A DNA stretch of 64,000 nucleotides from Streptomyces sp. NBC_00513 (GTDB lineage: Bacteria > Actinomycetota > Actinomycetes > Streptomycetales > Streptomycetaceae). Positions 26,105 through 35,031 of the stretch are shown here, in pieces. The translations under genes and the position numbers were made by a program. How positions within the stretch are numbered: position 1 is the stretch's first letter; the number at the start of each line of letters is the position of its first letter. Location of the stretch: positions 5,518,001-5,582,000 of the forward strand of contig NZ_CP107845.1 in assembly GCF_041431415.1 (NCBI RefSeq), read 5' to 3'. The notes beneath the pieces were generated by a model. That model was given only the letters and a program-made list of their open reading frames with translations. It had not been told where the DNA came from and did not search any database.

Positions 26105-27769
26105 GTGAGCCCGAGGGAGGGGACGCGGGCCACGCTGGTCAGGCTGGGCCTGATGGTGATCCCGCTCGTCTTCTTCGGGCTGTTCTTCGCCTATCCCGTC
26201 GCCGCGATCGTCGGGCGCGGGCTGAAGACCGACGACGGGTGGCAGTTCGGCCGGATCGGCGAGGTGCTGGGCCGGCCCGACATCGCCGACGTGCTGTGGT
26301 TCACCACCTGGCAGGCGCTCGCGTCGACGGCGCTCACGCTCCTGATCGCGCTCCCCGCCGCGTACGTCTTCGCGCGCTTCGAGTTCCCGGGAAAGCAACT
26401 GCTGCGGGCGGTGGTCACGGTTCCGTTCGTGCTGCCGACCGTGGTGGTCGGCACGGCCTTCCTCGCGCTGGTCGGGCGGAACGGACTGCTGGACGAGACC
26501 TGGGGTGTTCGACTCGACACCACCGTCTGGGCGATCCTGCTGGCCCACGTCTTCTTCAACTACGCGGTCGTCGTACGGACGGTGGGCGGGCTCTGGGCGC
26601 AGCTCGACCCGCGGCAGGAAGAGGCCGCCCGGGTGCTGGGGGCCGGACGGTTCGCGGCCTGGCGGCGGGTGACGCTGCCGGCGCTCGGACCGGCCGTGGC
26701 CGCCGCCTCGCTGATGGTCTTCCTGTTCACGTTCACCTCCTTCGGTGTCGTGCAGATCCTGGGCGGGCCGTCCTACGCCACCCTGGAGGTGGAGGTCTAC
26801 CGGCAGACCGCGCAGTTGCTCGACCTGTCGACGGCCGCCGTGTTGACGATGATCCAGTTCGCCGCCGTCGGACTGATCCTGTGCGTGCACGCCTGGACCG
26901 TGCGCAGGCGGGAGACGGCGCTGCGGCTCGTGGACCCGGGTCGGACCGCGCACCGGCCCAAGGGCGTGGCGCAGCGCGCCCTGTTGGGCGGGGTGCTGCT
27001 GACCGTGGCGCTGCTGATCGTGCTGCCGCTGGGCGTCCTGGTGGAACGGTCCTTCGACACCCCCGGCGGGTACGGCCTCGACTTCTACCGGGCGTTGGCG
27101 GACGTGGGCGCGGGCGGCGGGACGTTCCTGGTCCCGCCGCTGGAGGCCATCGGGAACTCCCTGCGGTACGCGCTGGCGGCCACCGCCATCGCCCTGCTCA
27201 TCGGGGGGCTCGCGGCCGCGGCGCTGACCCGGCGCGCGGGTCGCTTCGTACGGGGCTTCGACGCGCTGCTGATGCTGCCGCTCGGGGTGTCCGCCGTGAC
27301 GGTCGGCTTCGGATTCCTGATCACCCTGGACGAGCCTCCGCTCGACCTGCGCACCTCGTGGATCCTGGTGCCCCTGGCGCAGGCCCTGGTCGGCGTGCCG
27401 TTCGTGGTGCGGACGATGCTGCCCGTACTGCGCGCCGTCGACGGACGGTTGCGGGAGGCGGCCGGCGTGCTCGGTGCCTCGCCCCTGCGGGCCTGGCGGG
27501 AAGTGGACCTGCCGCTCGTGCGCCGGGCCCTGCTGATCGCGGCCGGTTTCGCCTTCGCCGTGTCGCTCGGCGAGTTCGGGGCGACCGTCTTCATCGCACG
27601 GGCCGACAGCCCCACGCTGCCCGTGGCCGTCGCGCGGCTGCTGGGGCGGGCCGGAGAACTGAACTACGGGCAGGCGATGGCCCTGAGCACGATTCTGATG
27701 CTGGTGTGCGCGGTGTCCCTGCTGGTGCTGGAGCGGCTGCGACCCGACAAGACCTCGGGAGAGTTCTGA
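26105..27769 (+). CDS. thiP: Thiamine ABC importer permease
   Basis: This 554-residue permease fuses two membrane domains of about six helices each, with two copies of the ATPase-contact EAA motif: EEAARVLGAGRFAAWRRVTL near residue 180 and REAAGVLGASPLRAWREVDL near 455. This double-length form is characteristic of ThiP. GTG 26105 is six bases after thiB; the stop overlaps thiQ (TGATG). Confidence 0.9.
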   Translation: MSPREGTRATLVRLGLMVIPLVFFGLFFAYPVAAIVGRGLKTDDGWQFGRIGEVLGRPDIADVLWFTTWQALASTALTLLIALPAAYVFARFEFPGKQLLRAVVTVPFVLPTVVVGTAFLALVGRNGLLDETWGVRLDTTVWAILLAHVFFNYAVVVRTVGGLWAQLDPRQEEAARVLGAGRFAAWRRVTLPALGPAVAAASLMVFLFTFTSFGVVQILGGPSYATLEVEVYRQTAQLLDLSTAAVLTMIQFAAVGLILCVHAWTVRRRETALRLVDPGRTAHRPKGVAQRALLGGVLLTVALLIVLPLGVLVERSFDTPGGYGLDFYRALADVGAGGGTFLVPPLEAIGNSLRYALAATAIALLIGGLAAAALTRRAGRFVRGFDALLMLPLGVSAVTVGFGFLITLDEPPLDLRTSWILVPLAQALVGVPFVVRTMLPVLRAVDGRLREAAGVLGASPLRAWREVDLPLVRRALLIAAGFAFAVSLGEFGATVFIARADSPTLPVAVARLLGRAGELNYGQAMALSTILMLVCAVSLLVLERLRPDKTSGEF

Positions 27770-28794
27770 TGACGCTGCTTCGGCTGGACGGGGTGTCGGT
27801 CCGCTTCGGCGAACGCGACGTCGTGGACGCCGTGGAACTGGAGGTCGCCGAGCACGAGATCGTCTGCGTGCTGGGACCGAGCGGCAGCGGGAAGTCCACG
27901 CTGCTGCGGGTGGTCGCCGGACTCCAGCCGGTCTCGGTCGGACGCGTGCTGCTGGACGGCGCGGACCAGGCACCGGTGCCGGTGCACCGGCGCGGGGTGG
28001 GCCTGATGTTCCAGGACCACCAACTGTTCCCGCACCGCGACGTGGCCGGCAACGTCGGCTTCGGGCTGCGGATGCGGGGCACCTCGCGGGACGCCCGCGC
28101 GGGCCGGGTCGAGGAGCTGCTGGACCTGGTCGGGCTTCCCGGAGCCGGGCGTCGCGCCGTCGCGTCGCTGTCGGGCGGCGAACAGCAGCGGGTCGCGCTG
28201 GCGAGGGCGCTCGCCCCGTCCCCGCGCCTGCTGATGCTCGACGAACCGCTGGGCCAGTTGGACCGGGGGCTGCGCGAACGGCTGGTGGTGGAACTCCAGG
28301 GGCTGTTCTCCCGGCTGGGGACGACCGTCCTGGCGGTCACCCACGACCAAGGGGAGGCCTTCGCGCTGGCCGACCGCGTCGTGGTGATGCGGGACGGGCG
28401 GATCGCGCAGGTGGGAACCCCGCTGGAGGTGTGGGAGCGGCCGGCCTCGGAGTTCGTGGCACGGTTCCTCGGCTTCGAGAACGTGGTCCCGGCCACGGTG
28501 TCGGGCGGCGCCGCGGCCACCCCCTGGGGCAAGGTCCCGGTGCCGGACGGCTCGCAGGAGGGGGAGCGCCTGCTCCTGGTCCGCGCCGCCGGAGTGACTC
28601 TGGCCGCCGAGGGACTGCCGTGCGTCGTGGAGTCGCGGACCTTCCGGGGGACCCACGTGGCACTGCTGTTGCGACCCGAGTCGGGTCCGCCGCTGGAGGC
28701 CGAGTGCGGGCCGGTCGGGGCACCGGTCGTGGGGGACCGCGTCGCGGTGACGTTCACCCCCGGCGAGGTCGTCGTCCTGCCGGCGGAGGACTGA
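27769..28794 (+). CDS. thiQ: Thiamine ABC importer ATPase
   Basis: This 341-residue ATPase has Walker A GPSGSGKST near residue 36, Q-loop MFQDHQLF, signature LSGGEQQRVALARAL, Walker B LLMLDEPLGQLD and a switch His in VTHDQGE. About 110 extra residues at the C-terminus probably form a regulatory domain. It powers ThiBP uptake. Confidence 0.9.
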   Translation: MTLLRLDGVSVRFGERDVVDAVELEVAEHEIVCVLGPSGSGKSTLLRVVAGLQPVSVGRVLLDGADQAPVPVHRRGVGLMFQDHQLFPHRDVAGNVGFGLRMRGTSRDARAGRVEELLDLVGLPGAGRRAVASLSGGEQQRVALARALAPSPRLLMLDEPLGQLDRGLRERLVVELQGLFSRLGTTVLAVTHDQGEAFALADRVVVMRDGRIAQVGTPLEVWERPASEFVARFLGFENVVPATVSGGAAATPWGKVPVPDGSQEGERLLLVRAAGVTLAAEGLPCVVESRTFRGTHVALLLRPESGPPLEAECGPVGAPVVGDRVAVTFTPGEVVVLPAED

Positions 28795-28822
28795 TCGGGG
28801 CCGATCGGACGCCGACACGACT

Positions 28823-28869
28823 CCGCCCCCGGCCCCTTCGCCCCGTGAGGGCGGTGGGGCCGGGGGCGG
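28823..28869. terminator. Bidirectional terminator between thiQ and the DMT exporter
   Basis: CCGCCCCCGGCCCC (28823-28836) and GGGGCCGGGGGCGG (28856-28869) are perfect 14-base arms between two convergent genes. The stem would act on both strands. Confidence 0.75.
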
Positions 28870-28905
28870 TCGCGCTCCCGGTACGGCAGTACGGCGGTGT
28901 GGCGG

Positions 28906-29811
28906 TTACGCGACCGGCACCGGGTCCGGGGACTCCGCCGGAGCCTCGGCTCCGTCGTGATTGCCGTACCAGGCCACCGCCACGGCGCCCGTCACCGCGA
29001 GGACGAAGCCCAGCACCGCCAGCCAGGCCAGGCCGGGGCGGGACGCGTCGCCCAGCAGGAGGACGCCGATGGCGCCCGGGAGGACCGTCTCGCCGACCAC
29101 CAGGGCGGCGGTGGCCCCGTTCACGGACCCGATCTGGAGGGCCACCGTGTGCAGGTACATGCCGCCGACGCCCGCCACGAGGATGGCGTACAGGGCCGGG
29201 TCGGAGAGCAGGGCGCCCAGGCCGAAAGGCTCGACGCCGTTCAGGATGCGAACGCCCACCCCCAGCGCACCGAAGGCCAGGCCCGACAGCAGACCGGCCA
29301 GGATCGCGGCCCGGCCGCCGAGGAACCGGACCGCCACCGTGCCGCCCACGATGATCAGCAGGGTGATCGCGAGCAGCCACCAGTGCGTGGACATCGGCGC
29401 GTGATGGCCGCCCTCGTGTCCCGCGGCCGTCGCCAGCAGCACGAGCGCCGCGCAGACGACGCCGATGGAGGTCCACTCCTTGCGAGTGAGCCGGATGCCC
29501 AGCATCTTCACGCTGAGCACGGCGGTGATCACGAGGTTGGCGCTGATCACGGTCTGGGAGAGGAACAGCGGAAGGAGACGCGCCGCGAGCGCGCCCAGGC
29601 CGAAGCCCACGAAGTCCAGGATCGTGCCGACGATGAACTCCCAGGTCATCGCCGCCTTCGCGGTCGAGGACAGGTTCGGTCCGCCGTGCGCGGTCACCCC
29701 GGCCGCGGCCGGGGACGTCCGGGCCGCCCGGCGCGAGCCGACGGCTTGCAGGACGGATCCCGTGCCGTAGCAGATGGACGCCGCGATGGCGGTCAGCAGG
29801 CCTATGAGCAC
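28906..29811 (-). CDS. DMT (EamA-like) membrane transporter
   Basis: This 301-residue protein has about ten hydrophobic segments arranged as two repeats, the usual drug/metabolite transporter layout. It begins MLIGLLTAIAASICYGTGSV and has a Pro/Ala-rich tail. The substrate is unknown. The gene stands alone on the minus strand, convergent with thiQ. Confidence 0.75.
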   Translation of the reverse strand: MLIGLLTAIAASICYGTGSVLQAVGSRRAARTSPAAAGVTAHGGPNLSSTAKAAMTWEFIVGTILDFVGFGLGALAARLLPLFLSQTVISANLVITAVLSVKMLGIRLTRKEWTSIGVVCAALVLLATAAGHEGGHHAPMSTHWWLLAITLLIIVGGTVAVRFLGGRAAILAGLLSGLAFGALGVGVRILNGVEPFGLGALLSDPALYAILVAGVGGMYLHTVALQIGSVNGATAALVVGETVLPGAIGVLLLGDASRPGLAWLAVLGFVLAVTGAVAVAWYGNHDGAEAPAESPDPVPVA

Positions 29812-29891
29812 AGAGGGCTCCGTTCACGTCTGGCAGGTTTTGCGGTACCTCTACCAGACGTGCGAATCGGCCGGGAAGTTGCCTCGTCGGG

Positions 29892-30983
29892 TCAGCGCAT
29901 CGAGGCGAGTGCCGCCGGGACCTCGTCCACGGAGTCCACCAGGGCGATCCTCGACTCCATCGACCGGCCGCGCGCCAGTGCCCGGAGCAGCGGCCAGGCC
30001 GGCAGGTGCTCCGTCCAGTGGGCGCGGTCGACCAGGACCATCGGGGTCGGTTCGCCGCGCGACTCGTAGTGGTTCGGGGTCGCGTTGTCGAAGATCTCCT
30101 GGACGGTTCCCGCGGCGCCCGGGAGGAACACCACGCCCGCGGTGGACCGCGCCAGCAGTCCGTCCTCACGGGTGGCGTTCGCGAAGTACTTGGCGATGTG
30201 GCCGGCGAAGGGGTTCGGCGGCTCGTGCCCGTAGAACCAGGTCGGGATCCCCACCGAGTCGCCGCCCTCGGGCCAGCGTTCCCGTACGGCGAAGGCCGCT
30301 CTCGCCCAGTCGGACACGGACGGCGTGAAGGAAGGCGCCTTGGCCAACATCTCCAACGCCTCGGGCAGCGCCTCGTCGGGGGCGGGCGCGAGATAGGCGC
30401 CGAGGTTCGCGGCCTCCATCGCGCCCGGGCCGCCGCCGGTGGCCACGGTCAGCCCGGACCGGGACAGGGTCCGGCCGAGTTCCGCCGCGCCCAGGTAGTC
30501 CGTACCGCCGCGGGCCATGGCGTGGCCGCCCATCACTCCCACCACCCGGGCACCGGCGAGGTGCTCGTCCAGGGCGTCGGAGACGGCGTCGTCGTGGATG
30601 GAACGCAGCATCGAGGCGTAGATGTCGCCGTCGGCCTTGGTCTCCTGGAACCAGGCGTACGCCTGGGCGTCAGGGGTGGCCTCGTAGCCCTCCCGCAGGC
30701 CGGTGAACAGCTCGTCCGCGGTGTAGAGCAGACCCCGGTAGGGGTTGAACGGCAGGTCCGGCACCGGCGGGAAGACCAGGGCGCCGTCGGCGCGGACCTT
30801 CGCGGAGGCGTCGGGCTCCATGGCACAGCCGAGGAACACGGCGGCCGAGGTGTCGGCCGACAGCAGCGCGAACGTCCGCTCCAGCAGGTTGACCGACTGG
30901 ACCCGGTAGCCGCTCAGGGAACCCCGAGCGGCGACCTGGTCGAATTCGGCGAGCGTCTCGATCTCGATGTCTGGGTTGACCAT
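29892..30983 (-). CDS. LOG-family (Rossmann-fold nucleotide-binding) protein
   Basis: This 363-residue protein has the LOG pattern: VVGVMGGHAMARG near residue 145, ATGGGPGAMEAANLGAYLAP, and the late motif VFLPGAAGTVQEIFDNAT, a variant of PGGxGTxxE. Relatives hydrolyse cytokinin-type or other nucleotide monophosphates, but this long version with about 140 extra N-terminal residues is not assigned. The ATG at 30983 follows no clear ribosome site and is 26 bases beyond the next gene's stop. Confidence 0.8.
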   Translation of the reverse strand: MVNPDIEIETLAEFDQVAARGSLSGYRVQSVNLLERTFALLSADTSAAVFLGCAMEPDASAKVRADGALVFPPVPDLPFNPYRGLLYTADELFTGLREGYEATPDAQAYAWFQETKADGDIYASMLRSIHDDAVSDALDEHLAGARVVGVMGGHAMARGGTDYLGAAELGRTLSRSGLTVATGGGPGAMEAANLGAYLAPAPDEALPEALEMLAKAPSFTPSVSDWARAAFAVRERWPEGGDSVGIPTWFYGHEPPNPFAGHIAKYFANATREDGLLARSTAGVVFLPGAAGTVQEIFDNATPNHYESRGEPTPMVLVDRAHWTEHLPAWPLLRALARGRSMESRIALVDSVDEVPAALASMR

Positions 30984-31009
30984 TCGGCCCACACTAAGGG
31001 CTGCGTCAG

Positions 31010-32092
31010 TCAGCGGGTCAACGCGAGAGACGTCAGTTGCGCCACACCCCAACTGAGGGATACGCATACGGCGAGCAGGGCAGTCGCGCGTACGGTGACG
31101 GCCGTACGCAGCACCGTTCCGGGGGTTCCCAGGTCGTTCAGGGTGTCCCGGACGGCGGTGCGGGACTGCCGGGATTCGACCGCTGATGTGAGGAGAGTCG
31201 CAGCCGCGCACAGTGCCACGAGCACGGCGGCCGGACCCGTCAGCGGGCCGAGCGGCGGCAGGAAACCCTCGGTGTCGCGCACGGCGAGGGTGGTGAGCCC
31301 GGCCGCGCCGATCGCGCACAGCACTCCGAGCGGCCGGCCCAGTCGCGGCGCCTCCTCCTGGAGGCTGCGCCCGGCGAGCAGCCGGAGCGCGCCCGGGCGG
31401 ACGGCCTGCACCAGGGTTCCGCAGGCGAAGGCCACGCCCGGCCCGGCCAGAGCGAGCCCCATCGCGATCAGGGCCCAGCCCGTCGGCACGGCGGCGCTGC
31501 CCCGTCCGGCGTAGGTCTCGACGGTCAGGCCGGAAGCGGTGAGGGCGACCCCCCAGGGGACCCCGCTCTGCGGGGACAGCCCGGCCAGCGGCGGACGGGA
31601 GCGCAGGGAGAGGGCCACCGCCGCCGAGGCGGCGAGCGGGACCAGGGCCAGCAGGGTCAGGGCGGCCACCACCGGCAGCGGCTGTTCGGCGTGCAGCAAC
31701 CGGGCGCCGGCCCCGTCGAACGGCAGGCCGCCGAGGTCGCCCCGCAGGTGCAGGAACGCGGCCAGGGCCACGGCGCTGCCCAGGGCGCAGGCGACGGCGG
31801 TGGAGATCGCCGCGACGAGGGTGCGCCGTACGGGACCCAGGCCGACCGCGTCCATTCCCTCCCGGGGCCGGGTCGCGGGGTCGGTCCGCGCCACGGCGAC
31901 GGCGAACTGCACGGTGACGGCGAGCGGGACGAGCGCCCACAGCAGCCGAGGGAACGATCCGGCGGGACGGGCCAAGGCTCCGGCCAGCACGTACAGCAGC
32001 AGGAATCCGGTACCGGCGGCGGCGGTGGCGACGAGCAGCCGGCGCAGCTGGACCAGCGGCCGGGAGCCTCGGGCTAGGCGGAGAGCGAGCAC
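31010..32092 (-). CDS. Predicted ABC permease subunit
   Basis: This 360-residue membrane protein has about eight to ten hydrophobic segments and no obvious family beyond a permease-like pattern. The GTG start at 32092 lies inside the end of the ATPase gene (19-base overlap), so the two are almost certainly partners. The substrate cannot be inferred. Confidence 0.65.
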   Translation of the reverse strand: MLALRLARGSRPLVQLRRLLVATAAAGTGFLLLYVLAGALARPAGSFPRLLWALVPLAVTVQFAVAVARTDPATRPREGMDAVGLGPVRRTLVAAISTAVACALGSAVALAAFLHLRGDLGGLPFDGAGARLLHAEQPLPVVAALTLLALVPLAASAAVALSLRSRPPLAGLSPQSGVPWGVALTASGLTVETYAGRGSAAVPTGWALIAMGLALAGPGVAFACGTLVQAVRPGALRLLAGRSLQEEAPRLGRPLGVLCAIGAAGLTTLAVRDTEGFLPPLGPLTGPAAVLVALCAAATLLTSAVESRQSRTAVRDTLNDLGTPGTVLRTAVTVRATALLAVCVSLSWGVAQLTSLALTR

Positions 32093-32811
32093 GCGGCCTG
32101 GTCCTCCGTGGTGAGCGGGTTGGCGCCGGCAGCGACCGCGGCCGGGCGTCCGTCGAGGAGCTCGATCCGGCGGTCGGCGACGGCGGCGACCTCCTCGTCG
32201 TGGGTGGCCAGCAGTACGGAGATCTCGTGCGAGCGGGCCGCCGTGGTCAGGGTGCGCAGGAGCAGGGCGCGTTCGGTGCGGTGCAGGGAGGCGGTCGGCT
32301 CGTCGGCGAAGATCACCGTGGGCTCGTTGACCAGGGCTCGGGCCAGGGCGACCCGCTGTGACTCGGCCCGGGTGAGGGCGCCGGGGCGCTTGCGGGCGAA
32401 GCCGCCGATGTCGAGGCGGTCCAGCCATTCGCAGGCGGCGCTCTTGGCGGCGCGGTGCGGGGCGCCGGCGAGGAGCAGCGGCAGTGCGGCGTTCTCCCAC
32501 ACCTTGAGTTCGGGCAGCAGCCCCGGCTCGGGGCCGATCCAGCCGAACCGGTCGCGGCGCAGGCGCTCGCGGACCGCGGCTCCCATGGTGTGCACGGGGA
32601 CGCTGTTGAACCAGACCTCGCCCTGTTCGGGCAGCAGCTGTCCGAACAGGCAGCGCAGCAGGGTGGTCTTGCCGCTTCCGCGGGGGCCGGTCACGGCCAG
32701 GATCTCACCTTGACGGACGCCGACGGAGACGCCGATGAGGCCTGGTGAACCGCTGTGGGAGTAGTGCAGGGAGCGCGCCCAGAGCACATCATTGTCTGCC
32801 GGAGCCACCAT
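32074..32811 (-). CDS. ABC transporter ATPase with unusual signature
   Basis: This 245-residue ATPase has Walker A GPRGSGKTTL near residue 41, Walker B VIFADEPTASL and switch His in LATHDEEV, close to MacB/LolD-type ATPases. The signature reads LTRAESQRVALARAL rather than LSGGQ, which could alter or weaken hydrolysis. Start ATG 32811 is inferred because upstream codons show no conservation. It pairs with the downstream permease. Confidence 0.82.
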   Translation of the reverse strand: MVAPADNDVLWARSLHYSHSGSPGLIGVSVGVRQGEILAVTGPRGSGKTTLLRCLFGQLLPEQGEVWFNSVPVHTMGAAVRERLRRDRFGWIGPEPGLLPELKVWENAALPLLLAGAPHRAAKSAACEWLDRLDIGGFARKRPGALTRAESQRVALARALVNEPTVIFADEPTASLHRTERALLLRTLTTAARSHEISVLLATHDEEVAAVADRRIELLDGRPAAVAAGANPLTTEDQAACSLSA

Positions 32812-32906
32812 GGCGTACACCTCCGTCCGGGGGAACGAAGCGGAGCCGGTTCGGTCACTGGCGCCGCAATGAGATGTAAAGAGATGAACGTCTTGGATGG
32901 TGACAG

Positions 32907-32959
32907 CACACGGCCCGGACCCCCGCGTTCTCACTCGAACGGGCGATCCGGGCCGTGTG
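32907..32959 (-). terminator. Hairpin downstream of the aminotransferase gene
   Basis: CACACGGCCCGGA (32907-32919) and TCCGGGCCGTGTG (32947-32959) are perfect 13-base arms with a 27-base loop, lying 35 bases past the aminotransferase stop on the minus strand and before the ABC operon promoter. Confidence 0.7.
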
Positions 32960-32993
32960 GTTCGGACGATGTACCGCTTGTCGCGGACCTTGC

Positions 32994-34355
32994 CTACAGC
33001 TTGGTCCACGCCTCCTTGAGCACCGAGCGCAGGATGCCCTCGATCTCGTCGAAGGTGCCCTGGTCCGCGATCAGCGGCGGGGCCAGCTGGATGACCGGGT
33101 CGCCACGGTCGTCGGCGCGGCAGTACAGGCCGTTCTCGAAGAGAGCCTTGGAGAGGAAGCCGTAGAGCACGCGCTCCGTCTCCTCGTCCGTGAAGGACTC
33201 CTTCGTGACCTTGTCCTTGACGAGTTCGATGCCGTAGAAGTAGCCGTTGCCGCGGACGTCGCCGACGATCGGCAGGTCGTGCAGCTTCTTCAGCGTCGAG
33301 AAGAAGGCGTCCTCGTTGTCCAGCACGTGCTGGTTGAGGCCTTCCTTGTCGAAGATGTCGAGGTTGGCCAGCGCGACGGCCGAGGAGACCGGGTGGCCGC
33401 CGAAGGTGTAGCCGTGCAGGAAGGTGTTGTCACCCTTGTAGAACGGCTCCGCGAGGCGGTCCGAGATGATGCAGGCGCCGATCGGGGAGTAGCCCGAGGT
33501 CATGCCCTTGGCGCAGGTGATCATGTCCGGGACGTAGTCGAACTTGTCGCAGGCGAACATGGTGCCGAGGCGGCCGAAGGCGCAGATCGTCTCGTCGGAG
33601 ACGAGCAGCACGTCGTACTCGTCGCAGATCTCGCGGACCCGCTGGAAGTACCCGGGCGGCGGCGGGAAGCAGCCACCGGCGTTCTGCACCGGCTCCAGGA
33701 ACACGGCGGCGACGGTGTCGGCGCCCTCGAACAGGATCTCCTGCTCGATCTGGTCGGCGCACCAACGGCCGTAGGCCTCCGGGTCGTCGCCGAAGATCGG
33801 GGCGCGGTAGATGTTGGTGTTCGGCACCTTGTGCGCGCCGGGGACCAGCGGCTCGAAGGGGGCCTTCAGGGCCGGCAGACCGGTGATGGACAGGGCGCCC
33901 TGCGGGGTGCCGTGGTAGGCCACCGCGCGGGAGATCACCTTGTACTTGGTGTGCTTGCCCTGGAGCTTGAAGTACTGCTTGGCCAGCTTCCAGGCGGTCT
34001 CGACGGCCTCGCCGCCACCGGTGGTGAAGAAGACCTTGTTCAGGTCGCCCGGGGCGTAGTGGGCGAGGCGCTCGGCGAGCTCGACGGCCTTGGGGTGCGC
34101 GTACGACCAGATGGGGAAGAACGCGAGTTGCTGCGCCTGCTTGTAGGCGACCTCGGCCAGTTCCTTGCGGCCGTGACCGGCGTTGACCACGAACAGTCCG
34201 GCGAGACCGTCGAGGTAGCGCTTGCCCTTGTCGTCCCAGATGTAGGTGCCCTCGCCCCGGACGATGGTGGGGACGGGGGAGTTCTCGTAGGACGACATGC
34301 GGGTGAAGTGCATCCACAGGTGGTCGTACGCGGTCTTGGAGAGGTCCTGGCTCAC
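32994..34355 (-). CDS. Class III omega-aminotransferase (putrescine/polyamine type)
   Basis: This 453-residue pyridoxal-phosphate enzyme probably moves the amino group of putrescine or a similar diamine to pyruvate or 2-oxoglutarate. Family motifs are VFFTTGGGEAVETAWKLAKQ, AVFLEPVQNAGGC, LLVSDETICAFGRLG and the PLP lysine in ITCAKGMTSGYSPIG. The GTG start at 34355 immediately follows the Lrp/AsnC gene on the same strand (gap two bases). Resemblance is closest to SpuC-like enzymes; a beta-alanine or GABA substrate is also possible. Confidence 0.82.
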   Translation of the reverse strand: MSQDLSKTAYDHLWMHFTRMSSYENSPVPTIVRGEGTYIWDDKGKRYLDGLAGLFVVNAGHGRKELAEVAYKQAQQLAFFPIWSYAHPKAVELAERLAHYAPGDLNKVFFTTGGGEAVETAWKLAKQYFKLQGKHTKYKVISRAVAYHGTPQGALSITGLPALKAPFEPLVPGAHKVPNTNIYRAPIFGDDPEAYGRWCADQIEQEILFEGADTVAAVFLEPVQNAGGCFPPPPGYFQRVREICDEYDVLLVSDETICAFGRLGTMFACDKFDYVPDMITCAKGMTSGYSPIGACIISDRLAEPFYKGDNTFLHGYTFGGHPVSSAVALANLDIFDKEGLNQHVLDNEDAFFSTLKKLHDLPIVGDVRGNGYFYGIELVKDKVTKESFTDEETERVLYGFLSKALFENGLYCRADDRGDPVIQLAPPLIADQGTFDEIEGILRSVLKEAWTKL

Positions 34356-34357
34356 GG

Positions 34358-34861
34358 TTATCGGGTTCCCCACATGTAGGTCTGCTTCTTCAGCTTCAGG
34401 TAAACGAAGCTTTCGGTTGATCGCACGCCGGGGAGCGCGCGGATCTTCTTGTTGATCGTTTCCAACAGGTGGTCGTCGTCCTCGCAGACGATCTCCACCA
34501 TCAGGTCGAACGAGCCCGCGGTCATGACCACGTACTCGCACTCGGCCATCGAGGTCAGTGCGTCGGCCACCGGGTCGAGGTCGCCCTCGACGTTGATGCC
34601 GACCATTGCCTGGCGCCGCAGGCCCACGGTGAGCGGGTCCGTTACGGCGACGATCTGCATGACGCCCTGGTCGAGCAGCTTCTGTACGCGCTGGCGCACG
34701 GCTGCCTCGGACAGGCCGACGGCCTTGCCGATGGCTGCGTAGGGGCGGCGTCCGTCCTCTTGCAGTTGCTCGATGATCGCCAGGGACACAGCATCGACCG
34801 AAGGGGACGGTTGTCTGTTCCTGGAATCTGCGCTTCGACTGACCACGACCTCACTGTGCAC
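34358..34861 (-). CDS. Lrp/AsnC-family regulator
   Basis: This regulator of about 167 residues has an N-terminal helix-turn-helix (LAIIEQLQEDGRRPYAAIGK then AVGLSEAAVRQRVQKLLDQG) and a C-terminal RAM ligand-binding domain ending in LPGVRSTESFVYLKL. It is coupled to the aminotransferase and divergent from an aldehyde dehydrogenase, so it likely controls both in response to an amino acid or polyamine product. The start is uncertain: GTG 34861 fits related proteins, GTG 34846 is an alternative, and neither has a strong ribosome site. Confidence 0.85.
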   Translation of the reverse strand: MHSEVVVSRSADSRNRQPSPSVDAVSLAIIEQLQEDGRRPYAAIGKAVGLSEAAVRQRVQKLLDQGVMQIVAVTDPLTVGLRRQAMVGINVEGDLDPVADALTSMAECEYVVMTAGSFDLMVEIVCEDDDHLLETINKKIRALPGVRSTESFVYLKLKKQTYMWGTR

Positions 34862-35031
34862 GAGGAGTCGTCTGTTCCGCAAGCCATAACCGATGAAATT
34901 CGTTGTTCGGCGCCTCCGATTGCACGGATTTCGTAGTTGGGGGTGTCCGGCCCTGTCGAAAGCGTCGGCCGAGAGGCTAGGCTTGGGGAATCGTCTCAAT
35001 CGTTGGACATGTGATCAGGAGAGTGGCTGTA

